A DNA stretch of 62,386 bases from an uncultured Hungatella sp. (lineage in GTDB: Bacteria > Bacillota > Clostridia > Lachnospirales > Lachnospiraceae): NCBI GenBank assembly GCA_947089145.1, contig CAMUJH010000024.1, positions 1 through 62,386 of the forward strand, in the 5' to 3' direction. Below, piece by piece: positions 17,730 to 26,731 of this stretch. The position numbers and the translations under genes are program-made. Positions within the stretch are counted from its first letter, which is position 1. The number at the start of each line of letters is the position of its first letter. The notes beneath the pieces were generated by a model. The model saw only the letters and a list, made by a program, of their open reading frames with translations, did not search any database and was not told the DNA's origin.

Positions 17730-18842
17730 TTACCCTGTCAAACAATTATAAAATTTTTCTATAATATCACATATGTATTTTACATCATCTTCTAAAAGTC
17801 CAGGATAACTTGGCATATTGATTCCGCTCCATCCAAGTTTTTCTGCAATTGGAATTCTCTGATATTTTTTTGAGTACATGGGCATTGTATGTACTGGATA
17901 AAATGACGGCCTTGTTTCTATTCCGTTTTCCTTCAGATAATTTCTTAACGGTTCTCTTAGATCAGAGTTTTTAAGAATAATTGTGCACATCCAAAATGTA
18001 TTTTTTATGCCGTCCTGTCCATCCAATCCAATAAGCAACTGGCATGGCAGCCCCTTTAAAAATTGTTGATACCATTTAGCTATTGTTCTTTTCTTTTCTA
18101 TAATTTCTTCAACTATTTCCAACTGAGCGACCCCTAGTGCTGCGCAAATATTTGTCATTCTAAAATTATATCCGATTATATCATGCCAATACTCCCGGTA
18201 CATTGCCAACCCCTGCCCCCTTAATGAAGCCGCACGCAATGCAATAGTTTTATCGTCGGTTACCAGCATTCCTCCCTCTCCAGTAGTAATGGTTTTATTT
18301 CCAAAAAAGCTAAAACATCCAATATCACCAAAACCGCCAACCTTTTTATTTGCAAAATTTGTTCCTATCGCTTCCGCACAGTCCTCAATTAAAAATAGCC
18401 CATTTACGTGTGCAATATCAACAATCTCTTCCATATCACATGGATGTCCATAAAGATGTGTTACTATTATAGCTTTTGTCTTGTTTGTAATCTTCTTCCT
18501 TATTTCTTCCGGATCTATTTGCCAGGTTTTTTCTATAGAATCTACAAATACAGGAACCGCCCCCACATAGTGAACCGGGTTGACCGTTGCAATATAAGTT
18601 AAACTTGGTACTATAACTTCATCTCCTTCACCTATCCCTAATGTTAATAATGCTAAATGAAGCGCTACGGTTCCATTTGTAACTGACACTCCGTATGTAG
18701 TTCCTATATAGTCAGAAAACTTTTCCTCAAACATTCTTACATATTTTCCCTTTGAGGATATCCATTTGCTTTCCAGGCAATCCTCAACATATTCTTTTTC
18801 CCTTCCGCTAAAAAACGGCTCATACACAGGTATTTTTTTCAT
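17730..18842 (-). CDS. PLP-dependent sugar aminotransferase (DegT/DnrJ/EryC1, perosamine-synthase-like)
   Basis: A 370-residue fold-type I aminotransferase. K183 in FSFFGNKTITTGEGG is the PLP Schiff-base lysine and D154 in IEDCAEA pairs with the cofactor ring nitrogen. The wording IPVYEPFFSGREKEYV, WISSKGKYV and GHPCDME is close to what I recall for GDP-perosamine synthases (RfbE/Per), which aminate GDP-4-keto-6-deoxymannose. No matching 4,6-dehydratase lies in the window. The ATG at 18842 has GAGGA 6 bp upstream. The N-acylating fusion enzyme directly upstream is its natural partner for making an N-acyl amino sugar. Confidence 0.82.
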   Translation of the reverse strand: MKKIPVYEPFFSGREKEYVEDCLESKWISSKGKYVRMFEEKFSDYIGTTYGVSVTNGTVALHLALLTLGIGEGDEVIVPSLTYIATVNPVHYVGAVPVFVDSIEKTWQIDPEEIRKKITNKTKAIIVTHLYGHPCDMEEIVDIAHVNGLFLIEDCAEAIGTNFANKKVGGFGDIGCFSFFGNKTITTGEGGMLVTDDKTIALRAASLRGQGLAMYREYWHDIIGYNFRMTNICAALGVAQLEIVEEIIEKKRTIAKWYQQFLKGLPCQLLIGLDGQDGIKNTFWMCTIILKNSDLREPLRNYLKENGIETRPSFYPVHTMPMYSKKYQRIPIAEKLGWSGINMPSYPGLLEDDVKYICDIIEKFYNCLTG

Positions 18843-18854
18843 TATCATTCCTCG

Positions 18855-20177
18855 TTAGCTAACTTTTCGTACAGGTACTCCCACATATGTTCCCGCCACT
18901 GCTATGTCCTCTTTTACAACCGCTCCTGCGCCTAATATCACATTATCACAAATATTTATATTATCTACAACAATGCTGCCTGCACCGCAAAACACTCCGT
19001 TTCCTATTTTTGCCCGCCCGCATATTGTCACATTAGGGCAAATATTAACATGATCTCCAATGATTGCCCCATGTTCAATTATGCTTGCCGTATTAATAAT
19101 TGTATTCTCTCCAATATATGCTTCAGGGCCTATATAAACATTGGATGCGACAAAAGTACCATCTCCCACAATAGCACTGATGCTTATCCTGGCATGTATT
19201 GAAATAATAGAAATAGGTTTTCCCTTCCCTCTGCCTTTTATAGCATCAAACAGTTTTTTGCGTTTCTGGTTATCTCCTATTGCAACAATGTATTTTCCAC
19301 TTCCCTGCATCGCATGCAGCCTTGTTACTTTGCATCCCATTACAATTTCATTATCCTGTGCATTTTCATCGACCAGTACTATTTTTATGGATTTATTAGT
19401 TTCATAAATAGTATTAATAAGACTCCGCGCATGACCCCCACACCCGAATATTGTTACTCCCCCATCTTCATTTAATTCTCTGACAGTCTTTCTTTCCCGC
19501 TCTTGATATTTTGCTGCAGGATAAGGAGGATTGCACATTGCTCTTATAGGTCTTTCCTTCATAGATTCTTCCATTAAATCAGTTATTACACCATCTAAAG
19601 GACATCCTCTTTTATATAGTATGCTTTTCTCATTTTGTGGAATCCCTGTATATTTATTTAGAACCAGCTCCACTGCTTTCATAAAATCCTTCATACTTTC
19701 AAACATGACACGACTGTATAATGTCAGCTGCGTATCAAAATCCTCGATTACTACTTCTCTCTGTAATATAATATTTCCAATATCACATCCGACATTAATA
19801 TAAAGGTAAGTAAATCCACACTTTTTTTCTCCATCTGTCATTGCGCATGTCAAACTGCCGCATCCGCAATATTTAGGCGGCAATGATGGATGCAAACTAA
19901 AAATTTTACCATCCGCTGCATTAATAATATCTTGGCCTATTATATATCTATAATATATAATGCAGATTATATTCGGTATAAATGGAATATTATCTATAGT
20001 AATTTTATCAAGGGTATATTTTATATTTCTCTTTACACAAAGCCTTTCTAAATCAGCTATATAATTATCCGATTTATGAGTATACACATATACTTCATAT
20101 CCATCTTCTAATAATAATTCCAGCGCTTTACATCCCGCCCAATGATATCCACACAAAATTGCCCTTTTATTATTCAT
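18855..20177 (-). CDS. Sugar N-formyltransferase-like / PglD-NeuD-like acetyltransferase fusion
   Basis: A 440-residue fusion. Residues 1-~215 resemble Formyl_trans domains (ILCGYHWAGCKAL, FSLHPSLPPKYCG, GCDIGNIILQ). Residues ~236-310 are a PglD-type N-terminal nucleotide-sugar-binding domain (VTIFGCGGHARSL), and ~310-440 a left-handed beta-helix of hexapeptide repeats, with His in EHGAIIGDH as the expected acetyltransferase base. In the formyltransferase part H96 and D132 are present, but the normally invariant Asn two residues before the His is S94. It therefore may be inactive or altered, leaving acetylation as the main activity. It is adjacent to the aminotransferase, so a 4-amino-4,6-dideoxy sugar is the likely substrate. 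Confidence 0.75.
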   Translation of the reverse strand: MNNKRAILCGYHWAGCKALELLLEDGYEVYVYTHKSDNYIADLERLCVKRNIKYTLDKITIDNIPFIPNIICIIYYRYIIGQDIINAADGKIFSLHPSLPPKYCGCGSLTCAMTDGEKKCGFTYLYINVGCDIGNIILQREVVIEDFDTQLTLYSRVMFESMKDFMKAVELVLNKYTGIPQNEKSILYKRGCPLDGVITDLMEESMKERPIRAMCNPPYPAAKYQERERKTVRELNEDGGVTIFGCGGHARSLINTIYETNKSIKIVLVDENAQDNEIVMGCKVTRLHAMQGSGKYIVAIGDNQKRKKLFDAIKGRGKGKPISIISIHARISISAIVGDGTFVASNVYIGPEAYIGENTIINTASIIEHGAIIGDHVNICPNVTICGRAKIGNGVFCGAGSIVVDNINICDNVILGAGAVVKEDIAVAGTYVGVPVRKVS

Positions 20178-21369
20178 TCATTATTTCCCCATTTATAACC
20201 GTATCAATAATAAAATATAGTTCTTTTGCAAATTCGCTTAAATTTCTATTCCTTTTTTTCATTAACACAGTATTGCTTGCTTTTTTATAAGGATTATTAA
20301 TCATCTCTATCATTTTTTGATTCAGTTTTTCCGGTGAATCGGCCTTAAAATAGCGTATTCTTCTGCTTTTAGGCAACTCTTTATTAATCTCTATGTCAGA
20401 AATTATACACGGAATCTGCATGGCAATTGCATCGTATACCGACCCGCCTCCAGGTCCTCCCTCAAACTGCGTCGGTTGAATTACTGCAATAGAATTTCTC
20501 ATGATACATAATTGATCCCTTTTGGGAATTAACCCTAAAAACAAAATATTATTTTTGCACTCTAATTTCTCTACCTCCTGCAACATTCTTTCAATATATG
20601 TTTTGCTCCTGTAATCTTCCATTTTTCCTGTGCAAACCAGAAAGACATCTTTGTACCCCGCTTGATATACTTTTTCAAATGCATGGAAGGCTAACAGATG
20701 GTTTTTATGCATCCAGAATTGATTCGAGATCAAAAAATATCTTTTAGGAATATTATATTTCTTTTGCATATGATGTATATTATTTTTTCTTTCAATATGC
20801 CATTTCGAGGCTATTGGAAGACATGGCAGCACAAATACTTTCGCCGGATATGGCGAATAGTTTCTCTCTAAACTATTTTTAACATGTTGTGAGTTTACAA
20901 TGATATATTTGAAACTATTTAATATTTTTTTATATTTTTCATCTCTCATTTTAATTACTTTAGGAGAAAAGAAATTTTTCAAATACCTATGCTGTAAGTC
21001 TGCAATATATCCAATAGCTAAAGTATTGCTAAAATTCATCCAGCTATAAACAGGAAAGATAATATCTATTTTATATTTTTCTGTTAAATCAGGAAGACTT
21101 GCTTTATTGTAAAAAATCACTTTACCGTTTCGTAGTTCCCGCTTAATATGAAATCCTAAAATGCATTTTTCAATGAAATCGGACTTTTCTTTTATGCTGC
21201 ATATTACCGGAATAAAGCAATATATGTTGACCCTTCGTTCTCTATACAAGCGCCGATAACCTAAAACCCGCAGCAAAGTCATACAAAAATCAATCCCCCC
21301 CTGCCATCCGCAAAATCCCTCAAAGGAAACCCCTATTCTAAAGTCTTCTTTACTTTCAAAAGTCTCCAC
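20170..21369 (-). CDS. GT4 glycosyltransferase
   Basis: A 399-residue GT-B protein. YFLISNQFWMHKNHLLAFHAF, VFLVCTGKMEDYRS, NILFLGLIPKRDQL and QPTQFEGGPGGGSVYDAIAM match the family 4 donor domain. The start is GTG, supported by AGGGG 7 bp upstream, and overlaps the gene before it by 14 bp; its own stop overlaps the fusion enzyme start by 8 bp. The coding sequence is strongly AT-rich, with many AAT and TTT codons. Mannosyl- or rhamnosyl-type specificity is common in such proteins but is not determinable here. Confidence 0.8.
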   Translation of the reverse strand: METFESKEDFRIGVSFEGFCGWQGGIDFCMTLLRVLGYRRLYRERRVNIYCFIPVICSIKEKSDFIEKCILGFHIKRELRNGKVIFYNKASLPDLTEKYKIDIIFPVYSWMNFSNTLAIGYIADLQHRYLKNFFSPKVIKMRDEKYKKILNSFKYIIVNSQHVKNSLERNYSPYPAKVFVLPCLPIASKWHIERKNNIHHMQKKYNIPKRYFLISNQFWMHKNHLLAFHAFEKVYQAGYKDVFLVCTGKMEDYRSKTYIERMLQEVEKLECKNNILFLGLIPKRDQLCIMRNSIAVIQPTQFEGGPGGGSVYDAIAMQIPCIISDIEINKELPKSRRIRYFKADSPEKLNQKMIEMINNPYKKASNTVLMKKRNRNLSEFAKELYFIIDTVINGEIMNE

Positions 21370-22294
21370 TTCTATTCCCCTCGTATCTTTTCATATATTC
21401 ATGATAGAATTGACATTCTCCAATCTTTTTTATATTCCTTGTCTGCAAGTCAAGTAATTCCATATCTTTAATTAATTTTAATCCCATCATATAGCTTAAA
21501 TGTGTTAAGTTACCATTTTCACCTCTTGATTCTTTATACTGAGGGATTTTATAGGCATCTTCTACCTGAATTTCTTTTAAATTATGCATTATATCATTTC
21601 TTACAAAAAAGGCGTTTGTCCCAGCAGAATTAATACATACAAATTTGTAACCTTTTTTCTCTGCTAAATATACTATGGCCGATAACGATGCTCCATAATA
21701 CAAGTTGCTATAATGCGCATCTGTTCTAAAAAAGTCCTCCTTATATGGAATTACCAATCTTTCATACTTTCCAAAATATGGATTAACTTCACATATTACT
21801 ATTCTTGGCTGAACGCAATTTATAGCATCCCATACATAAAAATCATTTCCATCAATATCAATGCTTAAGAGTCCGATGTCTCCTTTCATACCATGAAATG
21901 TCAGTAAATCATTTATATTCTTTTTCGTGATAAATGCACTTACTGCTCTAATGCCATATTTCCAATATAAGTTGCAGTTCTTTATATAGTTAATATTATC
22001 TTTTGATGAATCCAGTACTAATCCTTCCCAACTATCATGCATCAAAAGAAATTTAGTATTGCTTTCTTCATAGTTCTGAACACCAAATTCTATAAACTTT
22101 TTATTCTCTATAGGTATGTTTTGAATTAAATACTGAATTAAGCCATCCTCATTCCATTGCGAGAACACCTGAAAACCAAATTCTGCAAAATTTTCTATCA
22201 TAAAGTCCTTATTTACGTTTATGATTTTTTTTAAATCCGTTTGTATACAACCAGCTTGAAAACGATCTTGTTCTCTATCGTATGCATATCCCAT
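21356..22294 (-). CDS. FkbM-related SAM-dependent methyltransferase-like protein
   Basis: A 312-residue protein with FSQWNEDGLIQYL, KFIEFGVQNYEESNT and LLSIDIDGNDFYVWDAI. This pattern belongs to a methyltransferase-like family found next to glycosyltransferases; the FIEFGV stretch is the SAM-binding motif I region. The ATG at 22294 has AGGA 8 bp upstream and is preferred over an in-frame TTG two codons earlier. It may methylate a sugar or be a structural relative without activity; I cannot decide. Confidence 0.6.
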   Translation of the reverse strand: MGYAYDREQDRFQAGCIQTDLKKIINVNKDFMIENFAEFGFQVFSQWNEDGLIQYLIQNIPIENKKFIEFGVQNYEESNTKFLLMHDSWEGLVLDSSKDNINYIKNCNLYWKYGIRAVSAFITKKNINDLLTFHGMKGDIGLLSIDIDGNDFYVWDAINCVQPRIVICEVNPYFGKYERLVIPYKEDFFRTDAHYSNLYYGASLSAIVYLAEKKGYKFVCINSAGTNAFFVRNDIMHNLKEIQVEDAYKIPQYKESRGENGNLTHLSYMMGLKLIKDMELLDLQTRNIKKIGECQFYHEYMKRYEGNRSGDF

Positions 22295-22306
22295 ACACAA
22301 ATCCTT

Positions 22307-23473
22307 TCAATTTAAAGTTACTAATTTTTTCCAACCCTTTTCACTAATCGTTCCTATATTTTGTGACAATATATTGTATTTTATCTCTAATTCATAAGCT
22401 ACCCTTTGGCATTCACATTTATCCTGAATCGTAATTCCTATCTTGCAATCAGCATAATTAATAATCCCAGAAGGCCTTATTATCCTTTTACCTGCATAAT
22501 ATCCGCTTTTTGTTTGATCTATAAATGCTTCAATGTAATAATTTTCGCATATATACTTCTCAATGTGCCTGAAATATGTTCCAAGCCCATATATCAAGAT
22601 ATGTTCTTTCCGCAAATCAAGATTGTTTACTGTATATCCACCAAACCATTTCAAAAACAGTTCGCTTGCTTTACTATACATTATCGTTTTCTGTGGTAAG
22701 AAAAAATCTGTTTTTTCTTCGTGTCTTATAGCGACATCGTACTGATTTGTTGTTCCACAGTGTACTCCGGTTCCATCCATTCCTATATTTTGTATATATG
22801 ACTGGTATGGTACAACGTTTAATCCCATACGGTCAATAATGTGTAATGCCCAGTAAACAGCCCAAGAATCATTTTTCCCCAATAGCCTATCATTAAGCAT
22901 TGTCTCTAAATCATTTCCCCACATTGCTAAATAAACGGATTTCCTTTTATCCTGTCTGATTCTATTCAGCACATCATCATCAGGCCAAAAGTTTTCCCAT
23001 CTGTCTTTCCACGTCCCCCACCCCCATGAAGAACCTCTTCCGATAAAATATATATCTGAACAGTCTTTATTTAGCTGAACTGGATAACCATATCCTGTCA
23101 CAGAATATATATTATAATTATTTTCATATTGCTCTAAACATCGTCTCATAAAGCTTACAAAATTAGATGCAGGCACACAATCATCTTCAAGAATAATTAA
23201 TGCATCTTCCCTTTTAAAAACTTCAGAAATTCCTTCCATAATAGACTGAGCAATCCCTTTATTGATAGTAGAAAGACGGTATTCAACCCTACACCAGTCA
23301 ATCTCTCTGATCACTCTTTTTGTCTGCTCCCAGCCTTCCTGATGCTCCTTCCTTTTCAGTCCATCCTGAAAAATATATATATTCCGAATATTTTCATTTT
23401 TCTTTAATCCCTCTAATACTTTGGATAAATGGTTAGGACGATTATATGCAAACACTACTATTCCTATTTTCAT
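22307..23473 (-). CDS. GT-A glycosyltransferase (GT2/GNT-I-like) with C-terminal Rossmann-like module
   Basis: A 388-residue protein. IGIVVFAYNRPNHLSKVL, IFQDGL, LIILEDDCVPA (metal-binding EDD) and GRGSSWGWGTWKDRW are typical of a GT-A group often annotated as 'sugar transferase'. Residues ~285-388 hold the recurrent module (ILIYGLGTYFRHI, AFIDQTKSGYYAG). The motif GYGYP and the W-rich turn suggest acceptor contacts. Start supported by AGAAGAG. Specificity unknown. Confidence 0.72.
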   Translation of the reverse strand: MKIGIVVFAYNRPNHLSKVLEGLKKNENIRNIYIFQDGLKRKEHQEGWEQTKRVIREIDWCRVEYRLSTINKGIAQSIMEGISEVFKREDALIILEDDCVPASNFVSFMRRCLEQYENNYNIYSVTGYGYPVQLNKDCSDIYFIGRGSSWGWGTWKDRWENFWPDDDVLNRIRQDKRKSVYLAMWGNDLETMLNDRLLGKNDSWAVYWALHIIDRMGLNVVPYQSYIQNIGMDGTGVHCGTTNQYDVAIRHEEKTDFFLPQKTIMYSKASELFLKWFGGYTVNNLDLRKEHILIYGLGTYFRHIEKYICENYYIEAFIDQTKSGYYAGKRIIRPSGIINYADCKIGITIQDKCECQRVAYELEIKYNILSQNIGTISEKGWKKLVTLN

Positions 23474-23509
23474 AATAACTCTTCTCTACCTTTTTCTAAT
23501 TTGAATACT

Positions 23510-24400
23510 CTATACCTCTATTTTTTTCCAATCCTTTTCATATAAATAAAATGGAATATTCTTATCAGAATACCATTGTGCAGGTGCTGCAACTACTTTA
23601 TTTTTGTTTTGGCATAACCTCTGTGCCCACCAAGAAAACGTACTATTGGATAGAATAAAATGTTTACATAAGCTCATTTTTATTAAACATTCATTTATAT
23701 TCTTCTCTTCTTCAAATATTACTGGATATTCAAAGGAAAATCCGGTTTTTACGACAGCCATATCATCTGAAAAAATGTGGAAAACCGGGTTTTCCACTAT
23801 ACTTGCAATATATTTCATTGCCCTGTAATAGTAATCCTTTGAGCAGACCTCAAAGAAACTGTTATCTACATAATCTCCTAACCGAATATGCACACACACA
23901 TGCTCTCCAAATTCAACGTTTCTTTTCCACATTTCAAATTGCGGACTCTTCCATTTTAAATCAATTGTTTTTATACATTTTATAAAACGATTACGTTGAA
24001 AAAAACCATATATATAAATATTTTTCTTCTTAAGTAAAGAAGCAGGTATCGGCGCATCCTCAAAGTGACCAACATGTATATAAATGCCCAAACGGTTTAA
24101 AAAAAGTTGAAATATTCTGTCAAAAAACGATATTCTACTATCCTTTATCCCGTACCTTCTATACAGTTGAATAATTGTCTTTGCAACCCGATATTCGACT
24201 ATTTTTTTCTCTGTCTCTGTAGCTATATGCATATTAGGTAACAAGAATCTATGTAATCCACATTTTCTATCTTTTGACGTTTTGCAAATATCCGTGTCAA
24301 TTATAATGCTATCATTGTTTCGTAATTCTGATAATGTCCTAGCCGCTGCATATTGAAATATTTGATTTCCTAATCCTCCCTCCAGAAATAAGACAACCAT
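23510..24400 (-). CDS. GT11 alpha-1,2-fucosyltransferase-like enzyme
   Basis: A 296-residue member of glycosyltransferase family 11. Hallmarks are GGLGNQIFQYAAA at residues 8-20, HIRLGDYV (GDP-fucose-binding HxRxGD) and SNSTFSWWAQ. Bacterial GT11 enzymes move fucose from GDP-fucose to galactose C2, and some move other sugars. No GDP-fucose synthesis genes (gmd, fcl) lie in the window, so the donor would come from elsewhere. AGGAGAAAG precedes the ATG. The result could be a host-like blood-group-type epitope. Confidence 0.85.
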   Translation of the reverse strand: MVVLFLEGGLGNQIFQYAAARTLSELRNNDSIIIDTDICKTSKDRKCGLHRFLLPNMHIATETEKKIVEYRVAKTIIQLYRRYGIKDSRISFFDRIFQLFLNRLGIYIHVGHFEDAPIPASLLKKKNIYIYGFFQRNRFIKCIKTIDLKWKSPQFEMWKRNVEFGEHVCVHIRLGDYVDNSFFEVCSKDYYYRAMKYIASIVENPVFHIFSDDMAVVKTGFSFEYPVIFEEEKNINECLIKMSLCKHFILSNSTFSWWAQRLCQNKNKVVAAPAQWYSDKNIPFYLYEKDWKKIEV

Positions 24401-24434
24401 CCATCTTTCTCCTAACCTTTTTTGAATATTTTAC

Positions 24435-25517
24435 CTATAAAAATTTATCTATATATTTTTGGAAATGAAACAGTCCATAGCATACGGCACGTGCTTCTGA
24501 AAAGTTATCCCAGCTATGGATGTCCGCATTATATTCCATTTCACCATTATATACCGTGGAAAATTCAACAAGTCTCATACCTGGAAATGCCTTTATAATA
24601 GTCTCAGCATAAAAAACTCTGCACCCATTGAACTCCAAATGATCTTGTCCTATAGGCACAGAAATATATACATGCCCCCCCGTCCTTACCTTTTTACCAA
24701 TTGTTTCAAACGCTTTAAAACACGCTTCTGGATCAATAGGATCTCCATATCTGCCTAATCCAAAATGTTCCAAAGAACAAAGTGCGGATATACTCTCGAT
24801 GCTGTTATTTTCAATTTCATTCAGATTAGTCGCATCAGAATTCACAAACTGCAAGCCTTCCACCTGTTTATCTAAAGGGCGCACATCAATCAATGTTACA
24901 TCTTGTCCAAATGACAGCAAATGAGCAATAAATCCATCTATCCTTGATCCAATATCGTAATGCATTTGCACTTTATTTTTATATATTAAGCGCGCCGCCC
25001 ATAAATCCTGCCAAAAATAGTTATGTATGCTCCCTGCATGTGTATATTTATCATAATATAAAAAGTCTTTATATTCTTCTTTATATCGAAATTCTTCCCT
25101 TGTATTCATTAAGTTATATGTTTTCAAGTCTTTCAAAATAAAGTCAAACTCTTCATTATTTTTATATCCTTCTATGTCAATTAGATATTTCTCTGGAATT
25201 ACAGTCCATAATCTTCTTAAATTATCATTCATATTAAAATAACTATTTTGGGGCAAATGCAAAAAACATAGTTTATCATCCGTTATTCCATTCCGTTTTG
25301 CATATGCATATATTTCATCCGCATATAAAGAAGAAGTTACTATAATATAATCCCATGAATACTTTTCTATTTCTTCAATCATAAAAACCGGCTTATCATA
25401 AAAGAAATCCTGACTTTTAACCGACTGCAAAAAACCTATTAGTTCGCCTTTGAATTCCTTTCTGAACTTTAAAAGTTTCTTTGTCTCTTCTCCTATTCCC
25501 CAAATAAAATATTTCAT
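24435..25517 (-). CDS. Rossmann-like module fused to DUF268 methyltransferase-like domain
   Basis: A 360-residue protein. Residues 1-~90 are the recurrent module (YFIWGIGEETKKLL, FLQSVKSQDFF, DYIIVTSSLYADE). The C-terminal half from WQDLWAARLI through HYDIGSRIDGFIAHL, ALCSLEHFGLGRYGDPIDP and GGHVYISVPIG matches DUF268, a class I methyltransferase-like domain. GAGGAAG is upstream of the ATG. A modification of the glycan or its lipid/protein carrier is plausible; no reaction is established. Confidence 0.7.
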   Translation of the reverse strand: MKYFIWGIGEETKKLLKFRKEFKGELIGFLQSVKSQDFFYDKPVFMIEEIEKYSWDYIIVTSSLYADEIYAYAKRNGITDDKLCFLHLPQNSYFNMNDNLRRLWTVIPEKYLIDIEGYKNNEEFDFILKDLKTYNLMNTREEFRYKEEYKDFLYYDKYTHAGSIHNYFWQDLWAARLIYKNKVQMHYDIGSRIDGFIAHLLSFGQDVTLIDVRPLDKQVEGLQFVNSDATNLNEIENNSIESISALCSLEHFGLGRYGDPIDPEACFKAFETIGKKVRTGGHVYISVPIGQDHLEFNGCRVFYAETIIKAFPGMRLVEFSTVYNGEMEYNADIHSWDNFSEARAVCYGLFHFQKYIDKFL

Positions 25518-25540
25518 TTTTTCTTCCTCTTTATTGATAT

Positions 25541-26725
25541 CTATTTATCTGAAAGCATTCCGAATATATTATTTTCAACTGTTCCCGAAAGCACACTATT
25601 TTCAATCGTATTCTGTTTTACTATGTATTTTATATACTCATCTAATGCATCTTTATAATCTTCACTGAGTATATCAGCCATTCCATTATATAATCCATGA
25701 ATCAAACGGTAAGTGGCAGAAATCCTTTTTTGTCTTTCAACAAAATAGTCTTTTGGTATTTTAATACTTTCACAATCAAATTTCCCATTGCTTTCACTAT
25801 ATGTATACAATTTTCTCGATTGAAAAGAAAATAGATATAACATATCATTACTTTTATAATGGCGCAAACAACTATCATTATTCAAAGTATAATTATTATA
25901 TTCTAATATTTCGTTTTTATCGCTATCAATGCCATACACTTTATTATTCCCTGAAAGTAATATGATGATTTTATGGTCAAAATAAATAATTGCGTTAAAG
26001 ACAGGTTCTGATGAACTTGTACAGATATTGTTCTTAATTTCTTTATATTTTCCCAATCTCTCATTCCACCTTACAAATGAGCCGGTTCGTCTAGGCAAAA
26101 GCCAGAATTCCTGTCCGTCGTAACATATATCAGAAAAACTGCATTTTTTACTACCAACCTCTTTAAAAACCTGCTGTTTCTTTTCTAAATCAAAGATAAG
26201 TACAGCATTGCCTACACATAATGGTATATAAATTTTTTTATCTATAAGTAAAGATTTCCGAAAAAAAGATTTCTCATCAAAACGAATAAATCTCTTTATA
26301 TCCTGCATCCAGCTGTCATAATAAGCCATCCTCTCAGTTTCGCAGTCATATTCGACAATCGCTGGATATGTACTAGGAATCATATATATTTTATTCTCAT
26401 ATTTATGAGCTGATAAAAACTTGACATAGTGATTATCTTCACTCTTCTCTTTATAGGATTTAAACGTTATCTTCCTATAATCTTTTGTTTCCAGATTTAT
26501 TTTATACATAGATGTTGCGGTAAATGGTATCAAATACACAATATTATCTTCTAATATTATACTCCCAAAAAGCCTTCCCTTTGGCTCCTCCTCTAATATC
26601 TCGCATATTAATATTGTTTCTTCTGTTGAAAAGTCATAATAGTAAAATCCATTTGATTTAATGTCTGTAAACCACAGTCTATTATGATAAACAATAAAAT
26701 TTTCAAAGATTACTTCTGCATCCAT
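25541..26725 (-). CDS. Cytoplasmic beta-propeller-like protein of unknown function
   Basis: A 394-residue protein with about six or seven repeats of a blade-like pattern: an aromatic/hydrophobic strand, a short turn with D or N, then a second strand (for example NRLWFTDIKSNGFYYYDF, DNIVYLIPFTATSMYKI, NKIYMIPSTYPAIVEYD, KKIYIPLCVGNAVLIFD). No signal peptide or membrane segment. A helical tail of ~60 residues follows the propeller. Such folds usually bind proteins or glycans; in a cluster of transferases it could be a scaffold. The ribosome binding site is weak (GGGATG). Confidence 0.6.
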   Translation of the reverse strand: MDAEVIFENFIVYHNRLWFTDIKSNGFYYYDFSTEETILICEILEEEPKGRLFGSIILEDNIVYLIPFTATSMYKINLETKDYRKITFKSYKEKSEDNHYVKFLSAHKYENKIYMIPSTYPAIVEYDCETERMAYYDSWMQDIKRFIRFDEKSFFRKSLLIDKKIYIPLCVGNAVLIFDLEKKQQVFKEVGSKKCSFSDICYDGQEFWLLPRRTGSFVRWNERLGKYKEIKNNICTSSSEPVFNAIIYFDHKIIILLSGNNKVYGIDSDKNEILEYNNYTLNNDSCLRHYKSNDMLYLFSFQSRKLYTYSESNGKFDCESIKIPKDYFVERQKRISATYRLIHGLYNGMADILSEDYKDALDEYIKYIVKQNTIENSVLSGTVENNIFGMLSDK

Positions 26726-26731
26726 AATTAT

